NCBI GenBank assembly: GCA_036244855.1
Contig: BQKZ01005752.1
Coordinates: 8,860 to 24,053, forward strand
Length of the DNA stretch: 15,194 nucleotides
Reading direction: 5' to 3'
Source: Temnopleurus reevesii
Taxonomy: Eukaryota; Echinodermata; Echinoidea; Temnopleuroida; Temnopleuridae
Each line of letters starts with the position of its first letter. Position 1 is the stretch's first letter. Of this stretch, positions 1 through 7,714 are shown one piece after another. A program made the position numbers and the translations under genes. The notes under the pieces were generated by a model. It made no database searches, had not been told where the DNA came from, and worked only from the letters and a program-made list of their open reading frames with translations.

Positions 1-1069
1 ATTTTACGCTAAAATTACTGGAAATGAGAAGTAATATGTACATTAAAAAGAGGGCAGTCCCAAAAGTAGAAAGAAAAGAGATATAGAAAAGAGTAATTGA
101 GAGGAGAAGAATAAGTGTTTAGATCTAGGATGAGGGAGAAAAAGAGGATGATGAGAAGTTGCAGTTGATTGGAACAAGCAAAAACATTGTTTCATGCGTG
201 TCCTGTTAAATGAGCATACCATGCACGAACGAAAATGCGCCTACATGTAACTGTTTGCAAAGGTGCAGTTGATTTGCAGTTGATTTTGAACAACACCCCC
301 GAAGACCACCTTTTCGCACTCTCCTGTATACATCAAAGGGTATCTGGGGTAAAAAAATATAATTTGTATTTTGCTTATAGTCCATAACATTAATCCCAAA
401 TTTCGTTATCCGACATGATGTGAATTGCAAGTTTAAGGAGTTACTAGCAAATAAATGGCTCGTTTGTGATCAAATTAGGCTCTGTACACCTGAATTCGGC
501 ACTTAATGTCTCAATTGGGCTCTGTGTGAGCCTTTTAGCTGCGTGTCTGCAATATTTTGTGCGTCCATCCCATTGTTTTGCTGTTTGAACTCTTGTTCAT
601 ACTAGTCTTTTTTGGTTATTCATGAAAATCAATGAGTTTTATGAATTCAATATTTGATATATTAAGCACTTTTTTAATCATTTTAATGTATACTACCAAC
701 TAACGAATTGTTATTTTTCTTTGCCTCAGATATTCATTAATTGCTACAGTCAAAAGAGTTTTCCTGAAATATTTTTTTTGCCTGGTTGCTTGGAGTGTGA
801 TAAAATTGAATAAATCTTGCAGGTGCAGGTAGGCTGCATAATTTAGTTTGCTAAATACTGCTGCCCTATTTTTGATAACATTGAAGCAGCATACAAACAC
901 AAGACTGCTGCGTGGACGATGAAAAAAGCAAATTCAGACACAGCAAAATGTTACCTCATACACCAAAGCATGTTTAAATCATCAACTGCTCCATGTACAT
1001 GTATGCTATCTTGCATGATACTATTAATAAACAATTTAAGGTCATTCATTTATCTTTGATTTTTTTCAG
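1..1069 (+). other. Upstream intron of the macoilin gene
   Basis: AT-rich sequence with no convincing exon. It ends in a good 3' splice site: a T-run followed by CAG at 1067-1069, just before the first macoilin exon in the window. The open frames at 206-430 and 700-900 on the minus strand have no splice context, no recognisable motif and a composition like translated intron. The preceding exons, which should encode the N-terminal transmembrane segments of macoilin, are not in this stretch and must lie further upstream. Confidence 0.7.
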
Positions 1070-1661
1070 CTGTTAGCAAAAAGCCTGATGAGCCTGTAGT
1101 GAATGGAGTCGGAGAAAGAAACAAGAAAGAGTCTCCGGGCAACAAGCAACCAAAGAATCATCCCGCAGGGGATGGCGGAGGGGGCGGGGGCAATGAGAGA
1201 AGCAATGCAAGTCGAGAAAACCGTAACAAACATGTTGGAGCGAACAATTCAAACACTCATGCTAAGTCAACGTCAACCGCCTCTACGGAGAGCAATTTCA
1301 TGGATGCAAAGACTTCCCAACTCTCCTCCTCATCTTCATCATCGTCCTCGTCATCGTGCTCATCGACGAGCGGCCATTCTGTGAACGAGTTTGACAATGT
1401 CAAAGAAAATCTTGCCAATGAACAGACGCAAGCAAAGAACTTGAAGCAGATATCGGTTGGGTCTTCGACACGGCAGCGTAATCCTTCACCTGTGATGAAA
1501 GAAAACAGTTCCTCTGGTCAGGGAAGTAAAAAGCCAAAGCCGTTGCCTTCCAAGTTAGAGAATAAAGATAAAGACACGAACGTGAGTGCGGAGCAAGCGA
1601 GGGCAATGAATAGTAACAACCAACCGGTCAAGACGGATCCTTCCAAGTATACTATAGCAAG
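1070..1661 (+). CDS. MACO1: Macoilin, linker exon (Ser/Asn/Lys-rich)
   Basis: This internal exon begins after the CAG at 1067-1069 (entry phase 1: the first two bases complete a codon) and ends at AAG|GTAAGT (exit phase 2). It encodes about 197 residues with no predicted fold: Lys/Asn/Gly-rich at the start (including a run of six glycines), a serine run coded by a TCN repeat at 1321-1366, and then basic, Lys/Pro-rich segments. The last residues, DPSKYTIAR, match the point where the macoilin coiled coil begins, and the next exon continues LESDIKKLKADLQ. In the family this region links the membrane-spanning N-terminus to the cytoplasmic coiled coil and is poorly conserved, so identity rests on the exon's end and its fit to the downstream exons. 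A GTG at 1099 and an ATG at 1103 are not used as starts, because the frame is open through the splice site. Confidence 0.9.
1321..1366 (+). repeat. TCN trinucleotide microsatellite encoding polyserine
   Basis: A TCC/TCA/TCT/TCG run inside the linker exon encodes about a dozen consecutive serines, with one Cys interruption followed by more Ser. The mixed third positions suggest an old, partly stabilised repeat. In-frame length change would be tolerated in this disordered region. Confidence 0.85.
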
Positions 1662-1797
1662 GTAAGTTTAAATAAGTGTCCTTTGATATTCCTCTCTCAG
1701 ATACACGTATTTCATTCTTGATCCAAGTATACAATAGCAAGGTAGTAAGCAAAGTGTCATTCAATATTTCTAGCTCAGATATTTTATTCTTGATTGA
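1642..1797 (+). repeat. 80-bp tandem duplication of exon end plus donor
   Basis: The segment starting TCCAAGTATAC at 1642 recurs at 1722, giving a period of 80 bp. The first copy contains the last 20 bases of the linker exon and its real donor, AAG|GTAAGT. The second repeats AAGTATACAATAGCAAGG and keeps a weaker donor-like AAG|GTAGTA. Downstream intron sequence (TCAGATA...TTTATTCTTGAT) is also shared. The frame stops at once after the first donor (AGG TAA), so the second donor cannot simply extend the exon. It is probably a non-functional relic. Confidence 0.85.
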
Positions 1798-1934
1798 TAG
1801 AAAACAATGACCCAAAGTCTCCAGCGTAGTCTCTCATCATGTTGATGTAAGTCGTGTACTTCTGCCATGCCCCTGTCGCCTATTTGATGGCCCACAAGAG
1901 CTATTGACTCAGAATGGGCTTATTGAATTTGAAA

Positions 1935-1975
1935 AAGGGAGTCGTCAGATCGAGAGTGATCTCCGTAAGAAATAG
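1935..1975 (+). pseudogene. Copy 0 of the RLESDIKKLKAD exon (fragment)
   Basis: Thirty-four bases (1935-1968) are identical to 3919-3952 of the full-length exon and encode GSRQIESDLR. The frame then runs through KK to a TAG at 1973-1975. The 5' part of the exon and its acceptor are missing. This is the upstream edge of the exon-copy array. A donor-like CC|GTAAGA lies at the end of the match. Confidence 0.85.
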
Positions 1976-2085
1976 ATTCAAGTACAAAAGTTCATCAGTA
2001 GGAGTTTCTCCCTAAGCTATAAACTCAGAACGATCTAATTGCGATTGAAGTGAGGCTAATTTTTATATCAATTACTTTGTTGCAG

Positions 2086-2176
2086 GTCAGATATGAAGCA
2101 ATTGAAAGCAGACCTTCAAGGGAGTAGTCAAATCGAGAATGTTCTCCTTGGCCGGTTCAACAATGTAGATAAATGA
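2086..2176 (+). pseudogene. Copy 1 of the RLESDIKKLKAD exon
   Basis: This is preceded by a good acceptor (TTACTTTGTTGCAG, ending at 2085). In the macoilin frame it reads SDMKQLKADLQGSSQIENVL and then reaches TGA at 2174-2176. Relative to the full exon, six bases near the start are missing and the 3' third has been replaced. Two overlapping AATAAA hexamers (2176-2181 and 2181-2186) directly overlap and follow the stop. Splicing into it would truncate macoilin before the coiled coil. Confidence 0.8.
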
Positions 2177-2295
2177 ATAAAATAAAAAAGAGCCTGAGGT
2201 CACAATTACAAGTTGCTCCATGTGTTAAAGACCCAGAACTGGCTAATTGAGTAATATGAGTGAAGCTAATCTTTATATCACTTGGTTTTCTGCAG

Positions 2296-2392
2296 GTTGG
2301 AGTCTGATATAAAGAAGTTGAAAGCTGATCTTCAAGGGAGTTGTCAGATTGAGAGTGATCTCTGTAACACCGTCAATCATGTAGATAGATGA
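2296..2392 (+). pseudogene. Copy 2 of the RLESDIKKLKAD exon
   Basis: The acceptor is TTGGTTTTCTGCAG (ending 2295). The frame gives LESDIKKLKADLQGSCQIES, nearly identical to the full-length exon, then diverges to a TGA at 2390-2392. The start lies 210 bp after the previous copy, with similar intervening intron sequence, which indicates tandem duplication of a block made of intron end plus exon start. Confidence 0.85.
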
Positions 2393-2500
2393 AATATAAA
2401 TAAGAGCTTATCAATATACATGTATCTATAGATATAAACTCTGAACTGGCTTCTTAAGCATGAAGTGAGGCTAATTCTTATATCAATTACTTTGTTGCAG

Positions 2501-2597
2501 GTTGAAGTCTGATATAAAGAAGTCGAAGGCTGACCTCCAAGGAAGTCGTCAGATTGAGAGCGATCTCCATAATCAAGTCAACAATATCAAGGAATAA
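2501..2597 (+). pseudogene. Copy 3 of the RLESDIKKLKAD exon
   Basis: The acceptor is TTACTTTGTTGCAG (ending 2500), the same as for copy 1. The frame gives LKSDIKKSKADLQGSRQIES, then DLHNQVNNIKE and TAA at 2595-2597. The stop lies inside an AATAAA at 2593-2598. It starts 205 bp after copy 2. Downstream intron similarity continues to about 2690, where the sequence breaks at an ambiguous base (N at 2691). Confidence 0.85.
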
Positions 2598-2699
2598 AAT
2601 ATGAATAAGAGCTCATCAGTATACATTAATCAATATAAACTCAGAACTGGCTTCTTAAAATGAAGTGAGACTGATTTTTGTTTCGTTTGCNTGGAAGGA

Positions 2700-2978
2700 A
2701 AAAAATAAATGTTATTTTGAATTGAATTGAAATTGAATGGAAAAAATATCAAGAAATTTGACCAATTAACAACTGATTGATGGTAGGAGCCAAAAAGGAG
2801 GTGCCCTTATAGGAGGCTTACCGATAGAAACCATCTGAGCCAAATTCTCCAACTTTTCCTTCTATGTCCCTGTTGCCTATGTGAGGGAATCAGTGTCTTT
2901 TTATATTGAACTCTATTGCAATTACTGAAAGTGGGGTAGAAAAAGTCACAAAGTGTGAAAAATAAGTCCTGCCATGCA
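2700..2978 (+). other. Intron sequence between exon array and MITE
   Basis: AT-rich intron with no exon-like signal. A short TTGAA/ATTGAA-type simple run lies at about 2714-2742, directly after the end of the exon-copy array. Confidence 0.5.
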
Positions 2979-3381
2979 CAGAGCTGCCAACCAAAATCCG
3001 TATTTTCCTTCCCTTTCGTTTTCTTACGGAGTACTTTATTATATGGCCATCAGTAATCACGTTTAACATTGTTATGTCCACAATGCCATGTTTTTGTCTC
3101 CTTGAATCAATGGTATCAGCTGGAAAGCATCTGGAAGCTATTTATAAGATTGAGAGGTATGACATTTTGTTACAGCAAAACATTAATTTGATTCATACCC
3201 TAAATCAATCAACAGTTTATGCCGGTGGATGATAAAGCATTTTTGCGGAGAAACAGGTGTGTTTGATTATATTCTTCTCCTCGTGTAGATTGATCTTGAA
3301 TATCTATTCATTTGAACACTCCCTTGTTATGTGTAATAGAGTTAAAATGTGGAAAGGAATCCGTACTGGTTGGCAGCTCTG
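2979..3381. mobile_element. hAT-like non-autonomous element (MITE)
   Basis: The ends are perfect 14-bp inverted repeats: CAGAGCTGCCAACC at 2979-2992 and its complement at 3368-3381. Both are flanked by the direct repeat CATGCA (2973-2978 and 3382-3387). Similarity of the ends continues imperfectly inward. The 403-bp interior has no transposase. CAG-type ends resemble hAT elements, but hAT target duplications are normally 8 bp and only 6 match here, so the superfamily is tentative. It sits in the macoilin intron. Confidence 0.7.
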
Positions 3382-3880
3382 CATGCACATATAATTTCTT
3401 ACTTGTCCGAACAAAATATCAAAGTTGAGGAGAGGTTGTACTCCATTTATTGAATGCTATTCTCCATTTTGGAGCCTGATTTAATTTAATACAATAATTG
3501 ATGATTCATTATTAAAATATTACATGCATAGAAGTGCACAACTTGTGAACTGGAGGTTAGATTGTTTTTAAGTTAACACAAAATTCACATAATATATATC
3601 TATAGTCAAGGTGATTGGAGAGATTATTCAGGTTGAAGAGAGGCTGATTAGAAGTTGGAAACTTTGTGTTGTTCTGCCTTTGCACTTTGCATTTCAACTT
3701 GAGAGGAGTGGTGAATCTCACCATATTACTTCAAGAAACGAATCCACATTATGCTACTCTCAACCCAGGTAGGATGAATGGGTACTAGTAGGGAGAAATC
3801 CCTTGAACGCAGAGATTCCCGAAATATGGTTGCCCTGCAATAGCAAATTGCTCACTTTTATTTCACTTGCTTTGTTTCAG
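3382..3880 (+). other. Intron sequence before the full-length exon
   Basis: AT-rich intron without a recognisable exon. It ends with the pyrimidine tract and acceptor TTTCACTTGCTTTGTTTCAG at 3861-3880. Confidence 0.6.
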
Positions 3881-4039
3881 GTTGGAGTCTGATATAAAGA
3901 AGCTGAAAGCTGACCTTCAAGGGAGTCGTCAGATCGAGAGTGATCTCCGTAATCAGGTCAACAATATGCTCGCAGACGAGCAACACGACAAGGAGGTTAT
4001 GGAGCAGTAAAGGAAAGATAACGAGTCCCTTCAAAACAG
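3881..4039 (+). CDS. MACO1: Macoilin, coiled-coil exon carrying an in-frame stop
   Basis: Entered in phase 2 after TTTGTTTCAG and left in phase 2 at AACAG|GTGCAA, a weak but GT-type donor. It encodes the start of the macoilin coiled coil: LESDIKKLKADLQGSRQIES, then a linker ending in KEVMEQ, a TAA at 4008-4010, and RKDNESLQNR. Residues on both sides of the stop fit the family (the next exon starts LHNLVTQK), and the expected residue at the stop is leucine, so one base change (T to A) explains it. No alternative donor inside this exon keeps the frame. The exon is 159 nt with equal phases, so skipping it joins YTIAR to LHNLV in frame. It may be a loss-of-function allele, an assembly or sequencing error, or a stop-containing alternative exon; the sequence alone cannot decide. 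Confidence 0.85.
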
Positions 4040-4653
4040 GTGCAAATAATAATGATGATATTCTTTTAAGATGGGCATCATAGCCAATGTTAGATATTCC
4101 TTTTCCTGCCATAGATTTGTAATCTGAAAATGTGATTCACTGTTGTTTCAGGCATGAGTATGTCCTCATCTCATTAAAAAATTCCATAATGTTCTCTCAC
4201 TGTTGTATTAAAATGTATTCTATTTGCCAATTTCATTTTTTTTTCTGTCTCAAATTTATAAAGATTTGTTGATACATGAAGCAATTCCATTTAAAGCATA
4301 TTATCATTAGATTTGAAAACTGAAATGGGTGTCAAAGATCTTCCTAATATTTTGGTCAATAATTCTTTTCTTTAAATATTGTTTGAAGGTTTCACTGGTG
4401 GAAGAATGATGAGAATAATGCTTCACGGTACAACGAGTTATCTTTCTTGTTAGCAATATAGGAGGAATGAAATTTCAATACTTCCATTATTGACTTTTAT
4501 CAAGAACTACCAAACTTTATGAGAGCTTTGCACTCTAAGCATTTTCTATGTTTTCTTCCTTCTTTTTAATTGTTCATTTAATGCTTTGATTTAAGCTTTT
4601 TCTAGTTGACATCTCATGAACCGTAATTACAATATCTTTACCTTTCCTCACAG
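4040..4653 (+). other. Macoilin intron
   Basis: AT-rich intron bounded by GTGCAA and TTTCCTCACAG. No repeat or exon copy recognised. Confidence 0.7.
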
Positions 4654-4824
4654 ATTGCATAATTTAGTGACTCAGAAACAGATGGACAAACAAAATATAA
4701 CTCAACTTGAGAAAAAGATCAAACAAGAGAGAGACGGGAGAACCTCTCTTGAGAACTTGCTCAAGGAAGAACGGAAAAGTAGAAAAGCGGAAGAATCAGG
4801 TCGACAATACTCACATGCATCTGG
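4654..4824 (+). CDS. MACO1: Macoilin, coiled-coil exon (LHNLVTQKQMDKQN)
   Basis: The acceptor is TTTCCTCACAG and the donor CTGG|GTGAGT; it enters and leaves in phase 2. It encodes 57 residues of charged heptad-like sequence including LHNLVTQKQMDKQNITQLEK and EERKSRKAEE, closely matching the macoilin segment that in vertebrates reads LHNAVQMKQKDKQNISQLEKK. The Lys/Glu-rich pattern is that of a long cytoplasmic coiled coil. No breaks. Confidence 0.95.
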
Positions 4825-4974
4825 GTGAGTATGGCATGGTGTTAGTTTTCAGATTTTTAAAGATATTATTGTTATGGTTCTGAACGAGGTTAATCTGACT
4901 GGTAGACGGGGATGAAACATCAAATGCAATTCTTCATTACACAGTTAACTTATTACCTGTAAGACTTTTGCATA

Positions 4975-5147
4975 CAGTCTAACCTCATTATTACGAGGTC
5001 ATTGGGACCAGAGGAATTACCTCGTTATATTGAAACCTTGTACCATCAGGGCCAAAATACTATAAATACAAACAGATGGAACCAGGAAATGATCTTGTTA
5101 CAACGAGAGTTCGTTATATCAGTGCTCTTTATAACGAGTTTAGACTG
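4975..5147. mobile_element. Tc1/mariner (pogo-like) MITE, 173 bp
   Basis: The ends are imperfect inverted repeats, CAGTCTAACCTC and GAGTTTAGACTG, immediately flanked by TA on both sides (4973-4974 and 5148-5149). Internal ATTACGAGG and TATAACGAG motifs are repeated in both orientations. CAGTC ends with a TA duplication fit the pogo/Tigger branch of Tc1/mariner. There is no transposase. It lies in the intron between the second and third coiled-coil exons of the window. Confidence 0.8.
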
Positions 5148-5149
5148 TA

Positions 5150-5586
5150 CTAGCATTTCACTTCGTCAGACTGTTTGATAAAGCAGTTCAAACTCAGACC
5201 TGTAATTTTGCAAATGAATGTTTGTGTCTTGGAGAATTTCATCAATATATTTTTTCGTTGTGTTGTGTATTGTTAAATAATTTGAATTATTTTCTCCTGG
5301 CCATTCTTAACCCTATGGGGGAGGACTTTTAGGTCCCCAATAAGATTTAGGCAGTAGGTCGTGCATTCATTGCAAAATTTTGCACGCTGGTAGAATAGAA
5401 TATACATTCGAGGACTGTACAGTTACCTTTCTTCAGAAAATTTCCTAAACTTTTAAGTTGCGCTAATTTATGCATGAATGAGAGTTGGAAAAAACCCTCA
5501 CTACAATGACTGATTATATGTTTTCATTTTGGTATTTGTACGTAGTCCTACATGTACCATTTCTTGTTTGTATTTGTTTGACACAG
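5150..5586 (+). other. Macoilin intron, distal part
   Basis: Mostly unremarkable AT-rich intron. TTAACCCTATGGGGGAGG near 5308 resembles the TTAACCCTATTCC start of the repeat at 9498, followed by a complementary CCTCCCC-type tract in weaker form (AGGTCCCC). It may be a short relic of the same family. The intron ends in TTTGACACAG at 5586. Confidence 0.5.
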
Positions 5587-5713
5587 TGGAGCGGATGAAT
5601 GCACAGAAAACTGTCGTATGAGACGCCAGGACCAGGAGAGTGAGATTCAACATTTATTGAAAGAAACCCGAGACAAGGGAGATAAATTACGGGATTTAGA
5701 GCAAAAGATTGAG
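5587..5713 (+). CDS. MACO1: Macoilin, coiled-coil exon (ADECTENCRMRR)
   Basis: Entered in phase 2 after GACACAG and left in phase 0 at GAG|GTAAGT, a strong donor. It encodes GGADECTENCRMRRQDQESE and continues to DLEQKIE. ECTE followed by an Arg-rich stretch corresponds to the family's GECTETLR segment, after which the coiled coil resumes. No breaks. Confidence 0.94.
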
Positions 5714-6539
5714 GTAAGTTATTTGTCCTTGCCAGGAGGAGTATGGAAACTGAAATCCTCATGAATTAGACAATAAATCAGTGTTTTTATTGTTGACAAG
5801 ATTACTGGCAGTAATAATTTGTAAATGTTATTGATAAGAGTATCTCTTCTGTGCAAGCGACTTCTGGTCTGCGATTATTAAAAATATTATTTTGCTTTTA
5901 TGAATGATATTTTACATAGTGTTCTGTCCTGTGTAGGAACTGAATGAGCAATTTATATTAATTATCTGTAGGGGGGTGGGAATTTACACCGCCTCAAAAT
6001 ATTTTTGCAATAGATATAAAACTTGTAAACCTCCCCCAGTGATTTAAAAAAAAATGTATTGTTTTAAGTGTCAAGCAAATTTTCATTCCAACCTGGGTTT
6101 GTGGCTCCAACATTACTTGCAAATTACAAAAATTTGTCAAACCAAAAGTGCTAAAATTTTAATTCTTGTAATATCTCGCCCCTTTCCCGGACTCAAGTGA
6201 GTGAAAAAGCCTATTGAGATTAGGGTAAAGTGAAAAATTCTTTTTCCATATTTGGGAAAGGTGTCATGTTTCCTTGGGGTCATGGTTGTTGCTACAAAAT
6301 TGTGATAATAATAAATAATAATAATTTAATTTATATAGCGCTTTTTCCAGAGGATACAAATCGCTGTGAATTGCATCTTTTCATTTGCATCTTTTCAAAA
6401 ACTCAAATAGTGCGGGAATGATGATGCCCATTCCAATTTGCCACAGATTTATTGTTGATTTGTAATCAATTGCAATTTTGGAGCAACACTCGCTGTGGAT
6501 GACAGTTTCTATGTAACCAAAATGTTTTCTTTTTATCAG
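5714..6539 (+). other. Macoilin intron with simple repeats
   Basis: AT-rich intron. An ATA/AATAAT microsatellite at about 6305-6330 leads into TTTATATAGCGCTTTTTCC (6331-6347), a motif that recurs at about 11505-11543 after a similar ATAATA run. The decamer GCATCTTTTC occurs twice in tandem near 6374-6398. It ends at TTTTTATCAG. Confidence 0.6.
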
Positions 6540-6711
6540 CTTCGAGAGCGTCAAGAAATCCAGAGCAACAACGAGAGGCTGATGAATGCCCTGGTCGCGA
6601 TGCAAGACAAAACAGCTCAGCTGGAAAAAAGTCTCAGTGCGGAAACCAGGCTCAAACTTGATCTATTTTCTGCATTGGGGGAGGCACGGCGACAAGTGGA
6701 AATAGCACACA
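6540..6711 (+). CDS. MACO1: Macoilin, coiled-coil exon (SAETRLKLDLFSALGEA)
   Basis: Entered in phase 0 after TTTTATCAG and left in phase 1 at CACA|GTAAGT. It encodes LRERQEIQSNNERLMNALVA, MQDKTAQLEKSLSAETRLKL and DLFSALGEARRQVEIAH. The block AMQDKTxxLExSLSAETRxKLDLFSALG is the most conserved part of macoilin and makes the identification firm. The 3' 97 bases of this exon, with some following intron, are duplicated about 175 bp downstream. Confidence 0.97.
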
Positions 6712-6789
6712 GTAAGTACATGTAAGGCCTTTTATAGATAGGCCAAGCTTTGCATTATAATACAAATACCCAAACAACTGAACCCAAAA

Positions 6790-6902
6790 GCTAAACTGGA
6801 AAACAGTCTTAGCGCGAAGACCAGGCTCGAGCTTCATCTATTCTCTGCACTGGGGGAGGCTAGGAGACAGGTGGAAATAGCACAAAGTATAGGCCAAGCT
6901 TT
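6790..6902 (+). pseudogene. Duplicate of the end of the LFSALGEA exon
   Basis: About 82% identical by eye to 6615-6715, followed by the intron word AGGCCAAGCTTT that also follows the real exon at 6740-6751. It is open and reads AKLENSLSAKTRLELHLFSA, then LGEARRQVEIAQS. Six of 34 residues differ from the real exon, while LFSALGEARRQVEIA is unchanged despite several synonymous base differences. If spliced from AG at 6789-6790 to GT at 6887 it would be a 96-nt exon, phase 1 to phase 1, insertable between the last two exons without shifting the frame. However, the acceptor has no pyrimidine tract (AACTGAACCCAAAAG) and the donor GTATAG is weak. It is either a decaying duplication or a rarely used cassette exon. 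Confidence 0.8.
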
Positions 6903-7137
6903 AGATGCCCCAAATTATCATGGAAATTTTTACATTACACAACACTACAAATTTTTTTGCATCCAAGAATGAATCAACAATACTCCGCCAGGTTTGTGTT
7001 TCATGAAGCTGTTTGCCGGCTACAGGTACCTGCAGCCCATGGTAGAAATTATAACTAGAACTTAATTCATCTTTAGTCTGCATGCTTCCAGGTCATTCTG
7101 TATAGTCCATTCTTATCTCATTGTGTGTTTTGTATAG

Positions 7138-7526
7138 GTCAATTACATCACAAGGACGTTGAGATCCGCGAATTAAAATCCAGCATAGCCGACCTAATGG
7201 CTGTAATGCCCATGGCCAACTACCCGTCGACCTCGACCACCGGCAACGCTGTAGCCACCCCGCGGTACTCCGTCAACTTCTGCAGCCCACGACAGATAGG
7301 CGAGGAGAGCACGCAGCCCACCAAACCAACGATCGGCGTGTCCCCACTGGTGCAGCAGCCTCCGACCCCGCCCCCACCTCAGCAGCAGCAGGCACCCCCT
7401 CCTCAACCCCAGCAGAGATCGAACCCGGGGACCCCTCCCCCAGGTCCGCAGTCGCAGGGGACTTCCCCCGCCAAGTCATCGGTGCTCGACCCCAACGCAG
7501 CCGTCTACAGACCTAAGAGTAACTAG
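7138..7526 (+). CDS. MACO1: Macoilin, last coding exon
   Basis: Entered in phase 1 after TTTTGTATAG; the split codon completes SQLHHKDVEIRELKSSIADL followed by MAVMP, matching the family's KDQEIKDLKQKIAEVMAVMP. A GC-rich stretch follows, coding first for a Ser/Thr/Pro-rich region and then a Pro/Gln-rich region (VQQPPTPPPPQQQQAPPP). The protein ends LDPNAAVYRPKSN before TAG at 7524-7526, the conserved macoilin tail. GC content is far above the surrounding introns. The Pro/Gln insert is an expansion relative to vertebrates, where this segment is short and Ser/Thr/Pro-rich. Confidence 0.97.
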
Positions 7527-7628
7527 AGCATAACTAGAGACAGAGAGAAAGAAACGGTTCCTTGATTCTTGAAATCATCACAAGTCTTATTTCTCTTCTA
7601 ATTTGTGCTTTTACAGTTTGTCTATTGA

Positions 7629-7714
7629 TTAACCCGTAGACTGTCGAAATCTGTACCTCCCATTGACTGTGCACAGGGAGTCTACAATTTCGGCAGTACA
7701 TGTAGTCAGGTTAA
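7629..7714. mobile_element. piggyBac-like hairpin element in the 3' UTR
   Basis: A 78-bp segment lies between TTAA at 7629-7632 and TTAA at 7711-7714, with ends CCCG and (on the other strand) CCTG. It folds as an imperfect hairpin: left CGAAAT, TGTA and CTCCC pair with the right half. TTAA duplications with CCY-type ends are typical of piggyBac elements. If the 3' UTR assignment is right, this would be transcribed as a stem-loop about 100 nt after the stop. Confidence 0.5.

Noticed and set aside
3955..3998. Internal donors CAG|GTCAAC and GAG|GTTATG that might bypass the TAA at 4008
   Set aside because: Both end in phase 0, whereas the next exon needs phase 2. Joining would give a frameshift with a quick stop.
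4008..4013. Programmed stop-codon readthrough at TAA-AGG
   Set aside because: TAA is the least leaky stop and the following AGG is not the CTA-type context linked to readthrough. A mutation, sequence error or exon skipping is simpler.
7194..7479. Two minus-strand frames opposite the last macoilin exon
   Set aside because: They are antisense to a GC-rich coding exon, where stops are rare in all frames; the repeated Gly/Arg/Val text is a mirror of the Pro/Gln coding repeat.
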